In this document: one piece after another, positions 47,323-57,932 of the stretch
Numbering within the stretch: position 1 is the stretch's first letter
How the letters are laid out: the number at the start of each line of letters is the position of its first letter
Assembly: GCA_030323885.1 (NCBI GenBank)
Contig: CM059191.1
Location: forward strand, 103,526,292 to 103,590,291
Direction of reading: 5' to 3'
Source of the DNA: Branchipolynoe longqiensis
Taxonomy: Eukaryota > Annelida > Polychaeta > Phyllodocida > Polynoidae
Length of the DNA: 64,000 bases
Translations under genes and position numbers: made by a program
Notes under the pieces: model-generated
What the model saw: only the letters and a program-made list of their open reading frames with translations
What the model was told of the DNA's origin: nothing
Databases searched by the model: none

Positions 47323-49150
47323 GTGTATGTGTGTATGTGTTATGTGTGTCTGTGTTTATGTGTGTGTATGTGTGTATGTGTGTCTGTGTTTATGTGTGTC
47401 TGTATGTGTCTATGTGTGTCTGGGTGTATGTGTGTGTGTATGTGTGTATGTGTGTCTGTGTTGCCTTTCCACAACTGTATTGGCTGTATGTATGTGTGTA
47501 TGTGTGTATGTGTATGTATGTGGTATGTGTGTCTGTGTTATGTGTGTATGTGTGTATGTGTATGGGTGTATGTGTTTCTGTCTATCTGTATGTGTGTCCG
47601 TGTTTATGTGTGTATGTGGGTATGTGGGTATGTGTGTATGTGTGTATGTGTGTATGTGTGCATGTGTATGTGTGTGTGTGTGTATGTGTGTATGTGTGTA
47701 TGTGTATATGTGTGTATGTAGGTGGGTGTGTTTGTCTGTGTGCATGTGCGTATGTGTGCATGTGTTATGTGTGTCTGTGTTTATGTGTGTATGTGTGTGT
47801 ATGTATATCTGTGTGTATGTGTGTCTGTCTGTGTTTATGTGTGTGTAGTGGTCTGCACTGACCTCTCAGGCAAGGAGCCGCATAGACAGGTAGGCGTGGG
47901 TAGGGTGTTGATATCAGGGAGCCTAGGTGGTGTAATGGTTAGCACACTGGCCCGGAATGCAAAGAGATGTGGGTTCAAGTCCCGCTCTAGGCACAATATT
48001 TCCCATTTTCATCACCCCCACGACATGTGTCTGGGTTTATGTGTGTATGTGTATGTGTGTATGTGTGTGTGTGTCTGTGTTGCCTTTCCGCAACTGTATT
48101 GGATGTATGTATGTGTATGTGTGTATGTGTATATGTGTATGTATGTGTTATGTGTTATGTGTGTAGGTGTGTAGGTGTGTATTCGTGTATGTGTGTCTGT
48201 ATATCTGTATGTGTGTCCATGTTTATGTGTGTATGTGGGTATGCGTGTATGCATGTATGTATGTGTGTATGTGTGTATGTGTGTATGGGTGTATGGGTGT
48301 CTGTGTGTATGGGTGTATGTGTGTATGTGTCTATGTGCATGTGTATGTGTGTGTATGTGTGTATGTGTGTATGTGTGTCTGTGTGTATGTGTGTCTGTGT
48401 GTCTGTGTGTCTGTGTGAATGTGCGTATGTGCGTATGTGTGTATGTGTGTATGTGTGTATGTGTGTATGTATGTGGGTATGTGTGTCTGTGTGTCTGTGT
48501 GCATGGGTGTATGTTTGTCTGTGTGTCTGTGTGCCTGTGTGCATGTGTGTCTGTGTTGCATGTCTGCATGTATAGTGTATGTGTGTATGTGTGTATGTGT
48601 GTACGTGTGTATGTGTGTATGTGTGTATGCGTGTATGTGTGTCTGTGCATATGTATGTATGTGTGTATGTGTGGCTGTGTTGCCTTTCTGCATGTGTAGT
48701 GTCTGTGTGTATGTGTATGGATGTGTGTATGTGTGTATTTGTGTATCTGTGTATGTGTGTATGTATGTGTATGTGTGTATGTGTGTATGTGAGTCTGTGT
48801 TGCCTTTCCACACATATATTGTCTGTGTGTATGTGTGTATGTGTGTCTGCGTTGCCTTTCTGCATGTGTATTGTCTGTGTGTATGTGTGTATGGTTGTGT
48901 GTATGTGTGTATGTGTGTCTGTGTGTATGTGTGTATGTGTGTATGTATGTATGTATGTGTGCATGTGTTTATGTGTCCATGGGTGTCTGTGTGTATGGGT
49001 GCATGTGTGTCTATCTGTGTGTATGTGTGTATGTCTGTCTGGGTGTTTGTGTGTATGTATGTATGTATGTGTGCATGTGTGTATGTGTGTATGGGTGTCT
49101 GTGTGTATGTGTTTATGTGTATGTGTGTGTCTGTGTTGCCTTTCCGCATG
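47323..49150 (+). repeat. (TGTGTATG)n array with recurring TTGCCTTTCYGCATGTGTA islets
   Basis: The same repeat as 45201-46169, interrupted at about 47459, 48077, 48554, 48680, 48800, 48850 and 49134 by a conserved 25-30-bp islet (GTGTTGCCTTTCNGCA, then a GTA-TTG-TCTGTG continuation). The last islet adjoins the non-repetitive sequence at 49150-49260. Contains a SINE C at 47845. Confidence 0.9.
47845..48018 (+). mobile_element. SINE family C, full length
   Basis: Leader GTAGTGGTCTGCACTGACCT, then a tRNA-like part: box A GTGTAATGGTTAGCACACTG, box B GGGTTCAAGTCCCGC, and the end AATATTTCCCATTTTCATCA. Inserted in the TG-rich array. Confidence 0.87.
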
Positions 49151-49260
49151 TGTGTTTGGTTTTATTTTTAGCTTGTAACACAACCAGACAAGACACTCAT
49201 CAGCCTCTTCATTAAGGCGTTTCAACCAGTTGATTATCGAGCAAGGAAGAACACGGGAAC
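49151..49260 (-). mobile_element. Probable 3' end of a LINE-like element
   Basis: The minus strand reads TTGAAACGCCTTAATGAAGA, GGCTGATGAGTGTC, then ACAAGCTAAAAATAAAACC and ACACACATGCGGAAAGGCAA into the TG/CA array. The short coding-like stretch and A-rich end suggest a retroelement terminus. Confidence 0.4.
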
Positions 49261-49344
49261 TTAGAGTCTCACATAGTCTACTCCATCATTTCACTCCATT
49301 TCACTGTGCTGCTTGTAGACTTCCTAGGATGTAGCGTATCAGAT

Positions 49345-49740
49345 CTATATGGCCAATGTCCTATTGGAAACACCAGCTCTCATTTGATCACTCAATGTTG
49401 AGCCTCTTCATTACATGGATGGGTGAGCACCTGGGAATGCAAGGTGCTGGAGACATCCTGATACAGGCTTATGACATAAGAAGTCGGTAGTGGATAAGTA
49501 ATAGTTCAGTCTAGGCAGTACACAGATGGGTGACCACCTGGGAATACAAGGTGCTGGAGACATCCTGATACAGACTTATAACATAACACGTCAGTAGTGG
49601 ATAAGTAATAGTTCAGTCTTGGCAGTACACATATGGGTGACAACCTGGGAATGCAAGGTGCTCTAGACATCCTGATACAGGCTTATAACATAACAATTCA
49701 TTAGTGGATAAGTAATAGTTAGGTATTGGCAATACTTAGA
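49345..49740 (+). repeat. 5S rRNA-derived repeats (107-bp units)
   Basis: The first unit follows 5S rRNA from about 49350 (GGCCAATGTCC) through ACACCAGCTCTCATTTGATC and ACTCAATGTTGAGC to ATGGATGGGTGAGCACCTGG and GAATGCAAGGTGCT, i.e. boxes A, IE and C of a 5S gene in diverged form. The 3' half, plus ATCCTGATACAGGCTTATAACATAA and TAGTGGATAAGTAATAGTT, is then repeated with a 107-bp spacing (GATGGG at 49418, 49525, 49632). It is not an intact 5S gene. Confidence 0.75.
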
Positions 49741-50068
49741 TGCCGTGAAAGGTGCAAGGATACTGTAACAAACCACAATGGGATGGGATCCTCTCCCACA
49801 GGCCTGTATGTCATCTGCATAGATGTACATAGTAGGCTAAGTTATCATATACAGGTTAGGAAAAAACTTGAAAATTAAGAAAAAACTAATATAGAAACTA
49901 CTAACACCCAAAACCGCAAAGGTTGGCCCGCGAAAGATCAGGTAAAGACTTCTGAGTGCGGGACCAGACCAATCCAGTATCACAGCTGTCCAGCGTTGAA
50001 AACAAGCACCCTCACGGGAGCTTATACGTTATGGGCAGAATAAAAAACTTGTCACAAAAAAAAAAAAA
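49741..50068 (+). mobile_element. A-tailed insertion between 5S-derived units
   Basis: A 328-bp sequence ending in an A12 run (50057-50068) separates the third 5S-derived unit from a fourth. It contains ACAGCTGTCCAGCGTTGAAAACAAGCA, also seen as TAGCTGTTCAGCGATGAAAA at about 19838-19857. Poly(A) end suggests a retroposon, family unknown. Confidence 0.5.
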
Positions 50069-50160
50069 GTGACCACCTGGGAATGCAAGGTGCTGTAGAC
50101 ATCCTCATACAGGCTTACAACATGACAAGTCAGTAGTGGATATGTTATAGTTGAACCTCA
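50069..50160 (+). repeat. Fourth 5S rRNA-derived unit
   Basis: GTGACCACCTGGGAATGCAA, GGTGCTGTAGACATCCTCAT and TCAGTAGTGGATATGTTATA match units at 49345-49740. Confidence 0.75.
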
Positions 50161-50194
50161 TCACTAGCCCCAATGTTGACAATGTATATATGAT

Positions 50195-50475
50195 AAATGG
50201 TAGTATTTTGCCGGGCCGCCGAAAAACGTTTGGATTAACCGATTGTTTGGTTTAACCGAGCCTGGTTTAACGGGGTTATACTGTATATACATAAAAAAAC
50301 AATAATCAAAGTGTCCCCATATATTGTATATTACATTCATAATGCACCCCCATTTTTGCCAAAGCCAAGTCAAAGTCACAGCCAAAGCTTGGTTCATCCA
50401 ATGATCGGTTAATCCAAACAAATGTCTAGGGTCCCTTCAAATTTGGTTTAACGGGGTTATACTGTATATTGCATT
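50195..50475 (-). mobile_element. Pogo/Tigger-like element ends
   Basis: TTTAACGGGGTTATACTGTATA occurs twice in direct orientation (about 50266-50287 and 50449-50470), each preceded by TTGGATTAACCGAT- or GGTTAATCC-type sequence. Read on the minus strand this is CAGTATAACCCCGTTAAACC, the style of mariner/pogo termini. Two same-direction ends suggest a tandem or rearranged relic. Confidence 0.5.
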
Positions 50476-50479
50476 ACTT

Positions 50480-50641
50480 TGCGGTGACCTCTTAGATAAG
50501 AAACCGCATAGACAAGTGGGTGCATAGGGTGACTGCATCAGGAACCCTAGGTAGTGTAACTGTTAGCAGACTATCCCTAGAATGGGAAGAAAGGTGCATT
50601 CAAATCCTCCTCTCAGCACAATATTTCACATTTTCATCACC
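50480..50641 (+). mobile_element. SINE family C, diverged copy
   Basis: Matches from TGACCTCTTAGATAAGAAAC through GTGTAACTGTTAGCAGACTA to ATATTTCACATTTTCATCAC. Confidence 0.8.
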
Positions 50642-50807
50642 TTCTATGGCACTGGTGCCTAAACTAGGATAATTTTCAAGCAATGCGTTGTATGGTTATT
50701 GAACCTATCCTGTGTATGCATATGCATGTGCATTGCTTGTATGTGTGTAATTGAAAGCATTCTGAATGTTAACTATTTAATAGACTTACAACTCCATGGG
50801 GGATGAG

Positions 50808-50923
50808 TGTAGTAGTCTGCACTGACCTCTTTGTCAAGGAACCACATAGAAAGGTAGGCGTGGACAGGGTGATTGCATCACGGAACCTAGGTAATGTAAT
50901 GGTTAGCACACTACCTCCAGAAT
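50808..50923 (+). mobile_element. SINE family C, 3'-truncated
   Basis: Starts GTGTAGTAGTCTGCACTGAC, runs through AATGTAATGGTTAGCACACT and stops at CCAGAATG, where the next copy begins. Confidence 0.82.
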
Positions 50924-51101
50924 GAGTGTAGTATTCTGCACTGACCTCTTCTGCAAGGAGCCACATAAAGAAGTAGATGTGGATAGAGTGATGACATTAG
51001 GGAACCTAGGTGGCATAATGGTTAGCACGTTAGCCCCAGAATGGCTCGAGGTGTGGGTTTAAATCCTTCTCTAAGCGCAATATTTCCCATTTTCATCACG
51101 T
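50924..51101 (+). mobile_element. SINE family C, full length, in tandem with the previous copy
   Basis: Starts AGTGTAGTATTCTGCACTGA immediately after the truncated copy and continues through GGCATAATGGTTAGCACGTT to TTTCCCATTTTCATCAC. Confidence 0.85.
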
Positions 51102-51151
51102 GACGATATTTACCTAGCAAACCGATCGGACAATGCCACTTCAGTAGTGGT

Positions 51152-51437
51152 GTTCTCTGTGGCAGAGTGGTTAGAGTGTCTGACTTTTTTCAGGGTCGGA
51201 CTCCTAATCTGAAGGTTGAAAGTTTGATTCCCCATGCCATCACCTCTGCCAATTTGGATATCCATCGCTGTGTATAACTTACAGCGTCATCAAAGGCCAG
51301 TTGCTCTCCTACCATGTCTATGTGGTGTGTGAGGTTAAAAATCCCTTGTGTCGGTAAAAGTGTTGGCTAGGGCTTTCTATCGACCAACTGTCTATTGGTG
51401 TAAAACCAGACTATTCAGACTTATCCATGATAGGCAG
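51152..51437 (+). mobile_element. SINE family B, full length
   Basis: Same order as 23982-24283: GTTCTCTGTGGCAGAGTGG, TAATCTGAAGGTTGAAAGTT (decayed box B), GGTTAAAAATCCCTTGTGTC, CTTATCCATGATAGGCAG. An A7 run follows shortly. Confidence 0.87.
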
Positions 51438-51509
51438 TATACACCTTTTAAAAAAAATATACATGGATAGTGCTGAGACCGTTATCACGTGTGATAAGAT
51501 CTGGAATTC

Positions 51510-51605
51510 TCCCCCCCCCCCGCACCCATGTGGGTTGGGGATCCGGCATGCACTGCTCACCCCCTACACTGAGCGTGACACTCCACTCGCTCAGAGGTTT
51601 CCTGT
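51510..51605 (+). repeat. Dispersed repeat next to a C run, copy 2
   Basis: Same arrangement as the minus strand of 545-662. Confidence 0.55.
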
Positions 51606-52195
51606 CATTGCCTAACATGTTTCATATATATCTCCACTTACGGAAGAATTATTATATATATATAATTATTTCCTAAAAGAAAGAAGGAAAGACAAACAAG
51701 GTAGTGGAATGGAAAACTGTATTCTCTGGCAAGAGGTAAGTGCCCTGTGCCGATAAACAACAATTTTTAAGCGAGTGGTACAGGCGAGCCCGTGGCGTGA
51801 CAGCTGAATAGGCCAGGTGGCAGCACCAGGAAACGAGGGGAGCCTGCCCAGTCCGCTTGAGTTGTTAAGTGTCATTAGCTGAGAAGTGTCAGAACATGGT
51901 GGAATCAGGGGCACCCTTAGAGGATAATTAGCTTACGGATAATTATACTTGTATAATGCTTATACAGCACATATATTATATATATATATACAACTGCACA
52001 CACAGCATGCAGCTACCTCCGTGCAGAGAAGTAGATCGCCTCTGCACACCGTGGGCGCCCTACTTTGTGTTACTGCGCGACAGGGTTCAAAGGTCACGTG
52101 GTCTACTCTAGACTTATTTGTGCAGTAATGTTATTGTTGTCGTCGTCGTTGTTGGCCTGGGATGCAGGGTCCGATTTCTTGGTTTGACTGGAGAT
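51606..52195. other. No gene recognised
   Basis: Unique-looking intron sequence with (TA)n stretches near 51653 and 51972. Confidence 0.5.
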
Positions 52196-53690
52196 GGCAG
52201 GACGTGGGGCGAGTGAGGGAGGCTGAGTGGGCGTAGGGGATGGGTGGGGGGCGGGGCTGGACCTGGTGAGGGAGGCTGGATGGGGCGACGGGGGTGGGGC
52301 GTGGAGGGGATGGTTGATAGGATGGGGCTGAGGTGGGGGAGAGGCTGGGGTGGGGGGAAGGGGGGGAGGGGATGGGGTGAGAAGAGCCTGAGGTCGATGG
52401 GAGAGAGAGAGTTGCTGGTGGGAGGAGAGGGTTGGGGCGGATGGCAGTGGCTGGTGCGGGTGGGTGGGGTGGGGCGAGTGAGGCGGGTGGGGGGGCGGGT
52501 ACCAGAGACCTTGGTGGGTGGAGCGAGTGAGGCGGATGAGGTGGGTGGGAGAGGCTGGGCGGATTGCGCGGTTGGGGGAGGATGGGGCAGGTGGGAGAGG
52601 TTGGGGGCAGATGGGGCGGGTTGGGGCGGATGTGACGGGTGGAGTTGGTGGGGCGAGTGAGGTGGGTGGGGCGAGTGGAGAGGATGTGGCGGGTGGGGGC
52701 GGGTGGGGAGAGGGTGGGGGGGGGGGCGTGGGGTGGCGGTGGGGCGGGGGGGGGGGGTGGGGGGGGGGTGGGGGGGGGGGGGTGGGGGGTGGGGAGTGGG
52801 GGGGGGGGGGTGGGGGGGGGGGGCGGGGGCGGGTGGGGGGGGTGGGGAGTGGGGCGGGTGGGGGGGGGGGGAGGGGCTGGGGCGGGGGGGGGTGGGGTGG
52901 GGGGAGTGGGGGGGGTGGGGGCGGGTGGGAGAGGCGGGGGCGGGTGGGTGGGTGGGGGAGTGGGGCGGGTGGGGGGGGGGGAGGGGGGGGGCGGGTGGGG
53001 GGGGGTGTGGGAGGAGGGGTGGGGGGGGTGGGGGGGGGTGGGGGGGGTGGTGGGGGTGGGAGTGGGGGGTGGGGGCGGGTGGGGAGGGCTGGGGGGGGTG
53101 GGGGGGGGGTGGGGGGTGAGGGGGGGGGGGGCGGGTGGGGGAGGGGGGGCGGGTGGGGTGGGGTGGGGGTGAGGGGGTGGGGCGGGTGGGGAGTGGGGGG
53201 GGGTGGGTGGGGTGGGTGTGGGGGGGGGAGGGGGGTGGGGGTGGGGTGGTGGTGGGGTGGGGGGGGGGTGGGTGAGGGTGGGGTGTGGGGAGTGGGGGGG
53301 GGTGGGGGGGGGGTGTGGGGGGTGGGTGGGGTGGGGGGGTGGGTGGGTGTGGGGGAGGTGAGGGCGGGTGGGGGGGGTGGGGGGGTGGAGGCGGGTGGAG
53401 GGTGGGTGGGTGGGGGGGGGGTGAGGGGGGGGGGTGGGGTGGGAGGGGCGGTGGGGGGGGTGGGGGGGGGGAGTGGGGGAGGGTGGGTGGGGGGGGTGGG
53501 GGGGCGGGGGGGTGGGGGGGGTGGGGGGGATGGGGGGGTGGTGGCGGGTGAGTGAGGGAGAGTGGGTGGGGGGTGGTGAGGAGTGGGGGGGGAGGGTGGG
53601 GGAGTGGGGGGGTGGGGGGAGGGGGGTGAGAGTGGGGACGGGGGTGAGTGGGAGTGGGTGAGGGGGTGGGTGAAGGGGGTGCGTGAGTGA
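52196..53690 (+). repeat. 1.5-kb GGGGTGGG tract
   Basis: GGCGGGTGGGG and GGGGGGTGGGG sequence with almost no C or A outside GAG/GCG positions. On the sense strand of the receptor transcript this is a long potential quadruplex region. Proline- and glycine-rich frames are compositional. Confidence 0.95.
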
Positions 53691-54545
53691 GTGGGGTGAG
53701 TGAGTGAGGGTGAGTGGGTGCATGAGTGAGTGAATGAGTGAATGAGGTGAATGAGTGAGTGAGTGAGTGAATGAGTGAGTGAGTGAATGAGTGAATGAGT
53801 GAGTGAATGAGTGAGTGAGTGAATGAGTGAATGAGTGAGTGAATGAGTGAATGAGTGTGAGTGAGTGAGTGATTGAATGAGTGAGTGAGTGAGTGAATGA
53901 GTGAGTGAGTGAATGAGTGAGTGAGTGAGTGAATGAGTGAGTGAATGAGTGAATGAGTGAGTGAATGAATGAGTGCATGAGTGAGTGCATGCGTGAGTGA
54001 ATGAGTGAATGAATGAGTGAATGCGTAGGTGAATGAGTGACTGAGTGGGTGGGTGAGTGAGTAAATGAGTGAATGAGCGGGTGAGTAATTGAATACTTGA
54101 ATGAGTGGTTGAGTGAGTGAGCGCGTGGGTGAGTGGGCGAATGAGTGAGTGAGTAATGAAGGAAGGCCTGAGTGCATAAGTGAGCCGATGAGTGGGTGAA
54201 TAAGTAAGTGAGTAAGTAAGTGGCTGAGTGAACAAGTTGATAAGTGACGGAGTGAGAGACTTGAGTGAATGACTGAGTGATCGAGTCAATGAGTGAGTGA
54301 TTATGACTAAGAGTAAGAGAGCGAATCGGTGAGTGCATACCTGAGTGAGTGAACGAGTGAGTAATGGGTACGTGAGTGAGTGATCGAATAAGTGAATGAA
54401 TGAGTGAGTGGGGTACTGTGTGATTGAACGAGGGACTAGGTGAGTGGGGGAGTGAATACATGAATGAATGAGTGAGTGAGTAAATGAGTGAGGGGGAATG
54501 AGTGAGTGAGTGAGTGAGCGAGTGAGTGAGTGAGCGAGCGATTGC
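53691..54545 (+). repeat. (GAGT / GAAT)n tetranucleotide tract
   Basis: GAGTGAGTGAATGAGTGA repeated for about 850 bp, decaying toward 54.2-54.5 kb. Serine/histidine/leucine minus frames over this tract are artefacts. Confidence 0.95.
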
Positions 54546-54552
54546 CTGGGTG

Positions 54553-54695
54553 AGACTTGGCGTACTAGCAACATCTGAGGTCATATGAGAGTGAGTCCCC
54601 ACTTCTGGGGCCACAAAGTCATGCTGGCTTTATAGTGCTGCCTCTGTGTTACACGAAGCCCACTCAGTCACATTATCTGGACATTCATGATGCTG
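54553..54695 (-). mobile_element. SINE family A, fragment
   Basis: Minus strand shows AATGTGACTGAGTGGGC, GGCAGCACTATAAAGCCAGC and GACCTCAGATGTTGCTAGTA. Confidence 0.7.
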
Positions 54696-55165
54696 ACTTC
54701 AGATGAAATGAAATAATAGATGACGGCGAGGGGACTAGTTCCACAAGGCGTGGATAGGGGGCGTCTGGTAGAGGTGGGTGTGGGTAGGCTGTGCTGGCTC
54801 CCTCCCTCCGGTCACTCATAAATCATAATCATGCATCGATGAATTAGTCATGTCACAATTGATTGCAACCGTGGGATTACTCAGGCAGATATTACTGGAC
54901 AATATAGTATTGAGGGGTCAGGCCACAAAGCTGTTCTCTATTATGCAGTATAGTATGGGTCATCAAGTATAATTCAATTTTAGTTTAATCAGACGTGTGT
55001 TATGTTCTGAGACGCAAGTTATTTGTGAATAGATTAAATCTCATTTGTGAACAGTCATCTGTCGTCCCTACACTGATTGACAAAGCGGTTATCTGTGTTT
55101 GAACAATTCAATACTGATTTATTTTGTGTTATATAAAGACCATTGAACCGACAGCTGTGGTCATC
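54696..55165. other. No gene recognised
   Basis: Unique-looking, AT-rich; no repeat identified until the 65-bp array begins. Confidence 0.5.
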
Positions 55166-57932
55166 CATGCTATATCAGCCTGTATAGACCTGAGAAAGTA
55201 GAAGATAGAGATGTATATTCATGCTATATCACCCTGTATCTGCCTGATAATTAGAGAATAGAAAACTGAAAGATATGGCCATTCATGCTATACCATCCTT
55301 TATATGCGTAATTAATTAGAGGATAGAGAAGTGAGAGATGTGGTTCTGTTCATGTTATCCTGGCTGAGGATGGGTATCCGTGCTATACCAGCCTGTATAT
55401 ACATGATATACTTGATTAATTACAGGATAGAGAATTGAGAGATGTGGCGGTGAATTATAATATGACTATTCATGCCATACCAGCTTTATATACCTAATGT
55501 GCCTGATTAAGTAGAGACTAGAGAACTGAGAAACATGCCTATTCATGCTATATCAGCCTGTGTACATATGGCTATTCATGATATACCAGCCTGTGTATAT
55601 ATGGTTAATCATGCTATATCACCATGTGTGTATATGGCTATTCATGCTATATCAGCCCGTGTACATATGGATATTCATGCTATATCAGCCTGTGTATAAA
55701 TGGCTATTCATGATATATCACATTATCAGCCTGTCTAAATATGGCTATTCATGATATACCAGTCTGTGTGTATATGGCTATCATGATATACCAGCCTGTG
55801 TGTATGTGCCTATTCATGCTATATCAGCCTGTGTATCTATGGATATTCATACTATATCAGCCTGTGTATATATGGCTATTCATGATATATCACATTATCA
55901 GCCTGTGTAAATATTGCTATTCATGATATATCAGCCTGTGTATATATGGCTATCTATACTGTATCAGCCTGTATATACCTGATATACTTAATTAATTAGA
56001 GGATAGAGAACTGACAGATTGGGTTATTAATGCTATATCAGCCGGTATATGCCTGATTAACTATAGGGTAGTGAACGAGAGATGTGGCTAATCATGATAT
56101 ACCAGGTTTCATATTTATAGCTATTCGTGTAATAACTGTGCATACCTGATTAATTACAGGACACAGAAGTGAGAAATATGGCTATTCATGCTATTACAGC
56201 CTTATGTACCTGATATGCCTGATTAAATAGGAGGATAGACAACTGGCAGATGTGGCTATTCATGTTATACCAGCCTGTATACACCTGACTAACCAGAGAA
56301 TAGAGAACTGACAGCTGTGGTCATTCATGTTATATCAGCCTGTATACACCTGACTAACTAGAGGATGGAGAACTGACAGCTGTGGTCATTCATGTTATAC
56401 CAGCCTGTATACACCTGATTAACTAGATGTTAGAGAACTGACAGCTGTGGTCATTCATGCTATACCAGCCGGCATACACCTGACTAACTAGATGTTAGAG
56501 AAGTGACAGCTGTGGTCATTCATGTTATACCAGCCTGTATACACCTGAGTAACTAGATGTTAGAGAACTGACAGCTGTGGTCATTCATGTTATACCAGCC
56601 TGTGTACACCTGACTAACTAGAGGATAGAAAACTGACAGATGTGATCATTCATGCTTTACCAGCCTGCATACACCTGAGTAACTAGATGATAGAGAACTG
56701 ACAGCTGTGGTCATTCATGCTATATCAGCCTAAATATACCTGACTAACTAGAGGATAGAGAACTGACAGCTGTGGTCATTCATGCTTTACCAGCCGGTAT
56801 ACACCTGACTAACGAGATGATAGAGAACTGACAGCTGTGGTCATTCATGCCATATCAGCCTGTATACACCTGACTAACAAGAGGATAGAGAACTGACAGC
56901 TGTGGCTATTCATGCTATACCAGCCTGTATACACCTGGCTAACTAGAGGAGAGAGAACTGACAGCTGTGGCTATTCATGCTTTACCAGCCTGTATACACC
57001 TGACAAACTAGAGGATAGAGAACTGACAGATGTGGCTATTCATGCTATATCAGCCTGTATACACCTTACTATCTAGAGGATAGAGAGCTGACAGCTGTGG
57101 CTATTCATGCTATATCAGCCTGTATACACCTGACTAACTAGAGGATAGAGAACTGACAGATGTGGCTATTCATGCTATATCAGCACGTATACACCTGACT
57201 AACTAGACGATAGAGAGCTGACAGCTGTGGCTATTCATGCTATATCAGCCTGTATACACCTGACTAACTAGAGGATAGAGAACTGACAGCTGTGGTCATT
57301 CATGCTATATCAGCCTGTATACATCTGACTAAGTAGAGGATAGAGAACGGACAGCTGTGGTCATTCATGCTATATCAGCCTATGTACACCTGACTAACTA
57401 GAGGATAAATACCTGACAGCTGTGGCCAGTCATGCTATATCAACCTGTATACACCTGACTTACTAGAGGATAGAGAACTCACAGCTGTGGCTATTCATGC
57501 TATACCAGCCTGTATATACCTGAGTAATTAGACAATAGAGAACTGAGATATGTGGATATTCATGCTATACCAGCCTGTATATACCTGAGTAATTAGACAC
57601 TAGAGAACTGACAGATGTGCCTATTCATGCTATACACTCCTATATATACCTGAGTAATTAGACAATAGAGAACTGACAGATGTGGCTATTCATGCTATAC
57701 ACTCCTATATATACGTGAGTAATTAGACAATAGAGAACTGACAGATGTGGGTATTCATGCTATACACTCCTATATATACCTGAGTAATTAGACAATAGTG
57801 AACTGACAGATGTGGATATTCATGCTATACCATCCTGTATACACCTAAGTAATTATACGGTAGAGAACTGTGAGAAGTGCCTATTCATGCTATTCCATCC
57901 TGTATACACCTGATTAATTAGATGATATAGAA
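55166..57932 (+). repeat. 65-bp satellite ending next to the exon 2 acceptor
   Basis: Units of GAGGATAGAGAACTGACAGC, TGTGGCTATTCATGCTATAT, CAGCCTGTATACACCTGACT, AACTA. A sub-array of 33-bp units (TATATCAGCCTGTGTATATA, TGGCTATTCATGC) lies at about 55540-55965. Left units are diverged and the centre (56.3-57.5 kb) is most uniform. Most units carry CTGACTAAC, a branch-point-like motif. Confidence 0.94.

Noticed and set aside
45215..49225. Cysteine/valine-rich and threonine/histidine-rich frames
   Set aside because: Translations of TGTGTATG/CACACATA repeats.
49345..49460. Functional 5S rRNA gene
   Set aside because: Too diverged in the 5' half and GATGGG region neighbours, and followed by truncated copies; called as 5S-derived repeat.
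52103..54614. Three minus-strand frames of 687-827 codons, P/S/H-rich
   Set aside because: Pure consequence of the GGGGTG and GAGT tracts; three overlapping frames all open.
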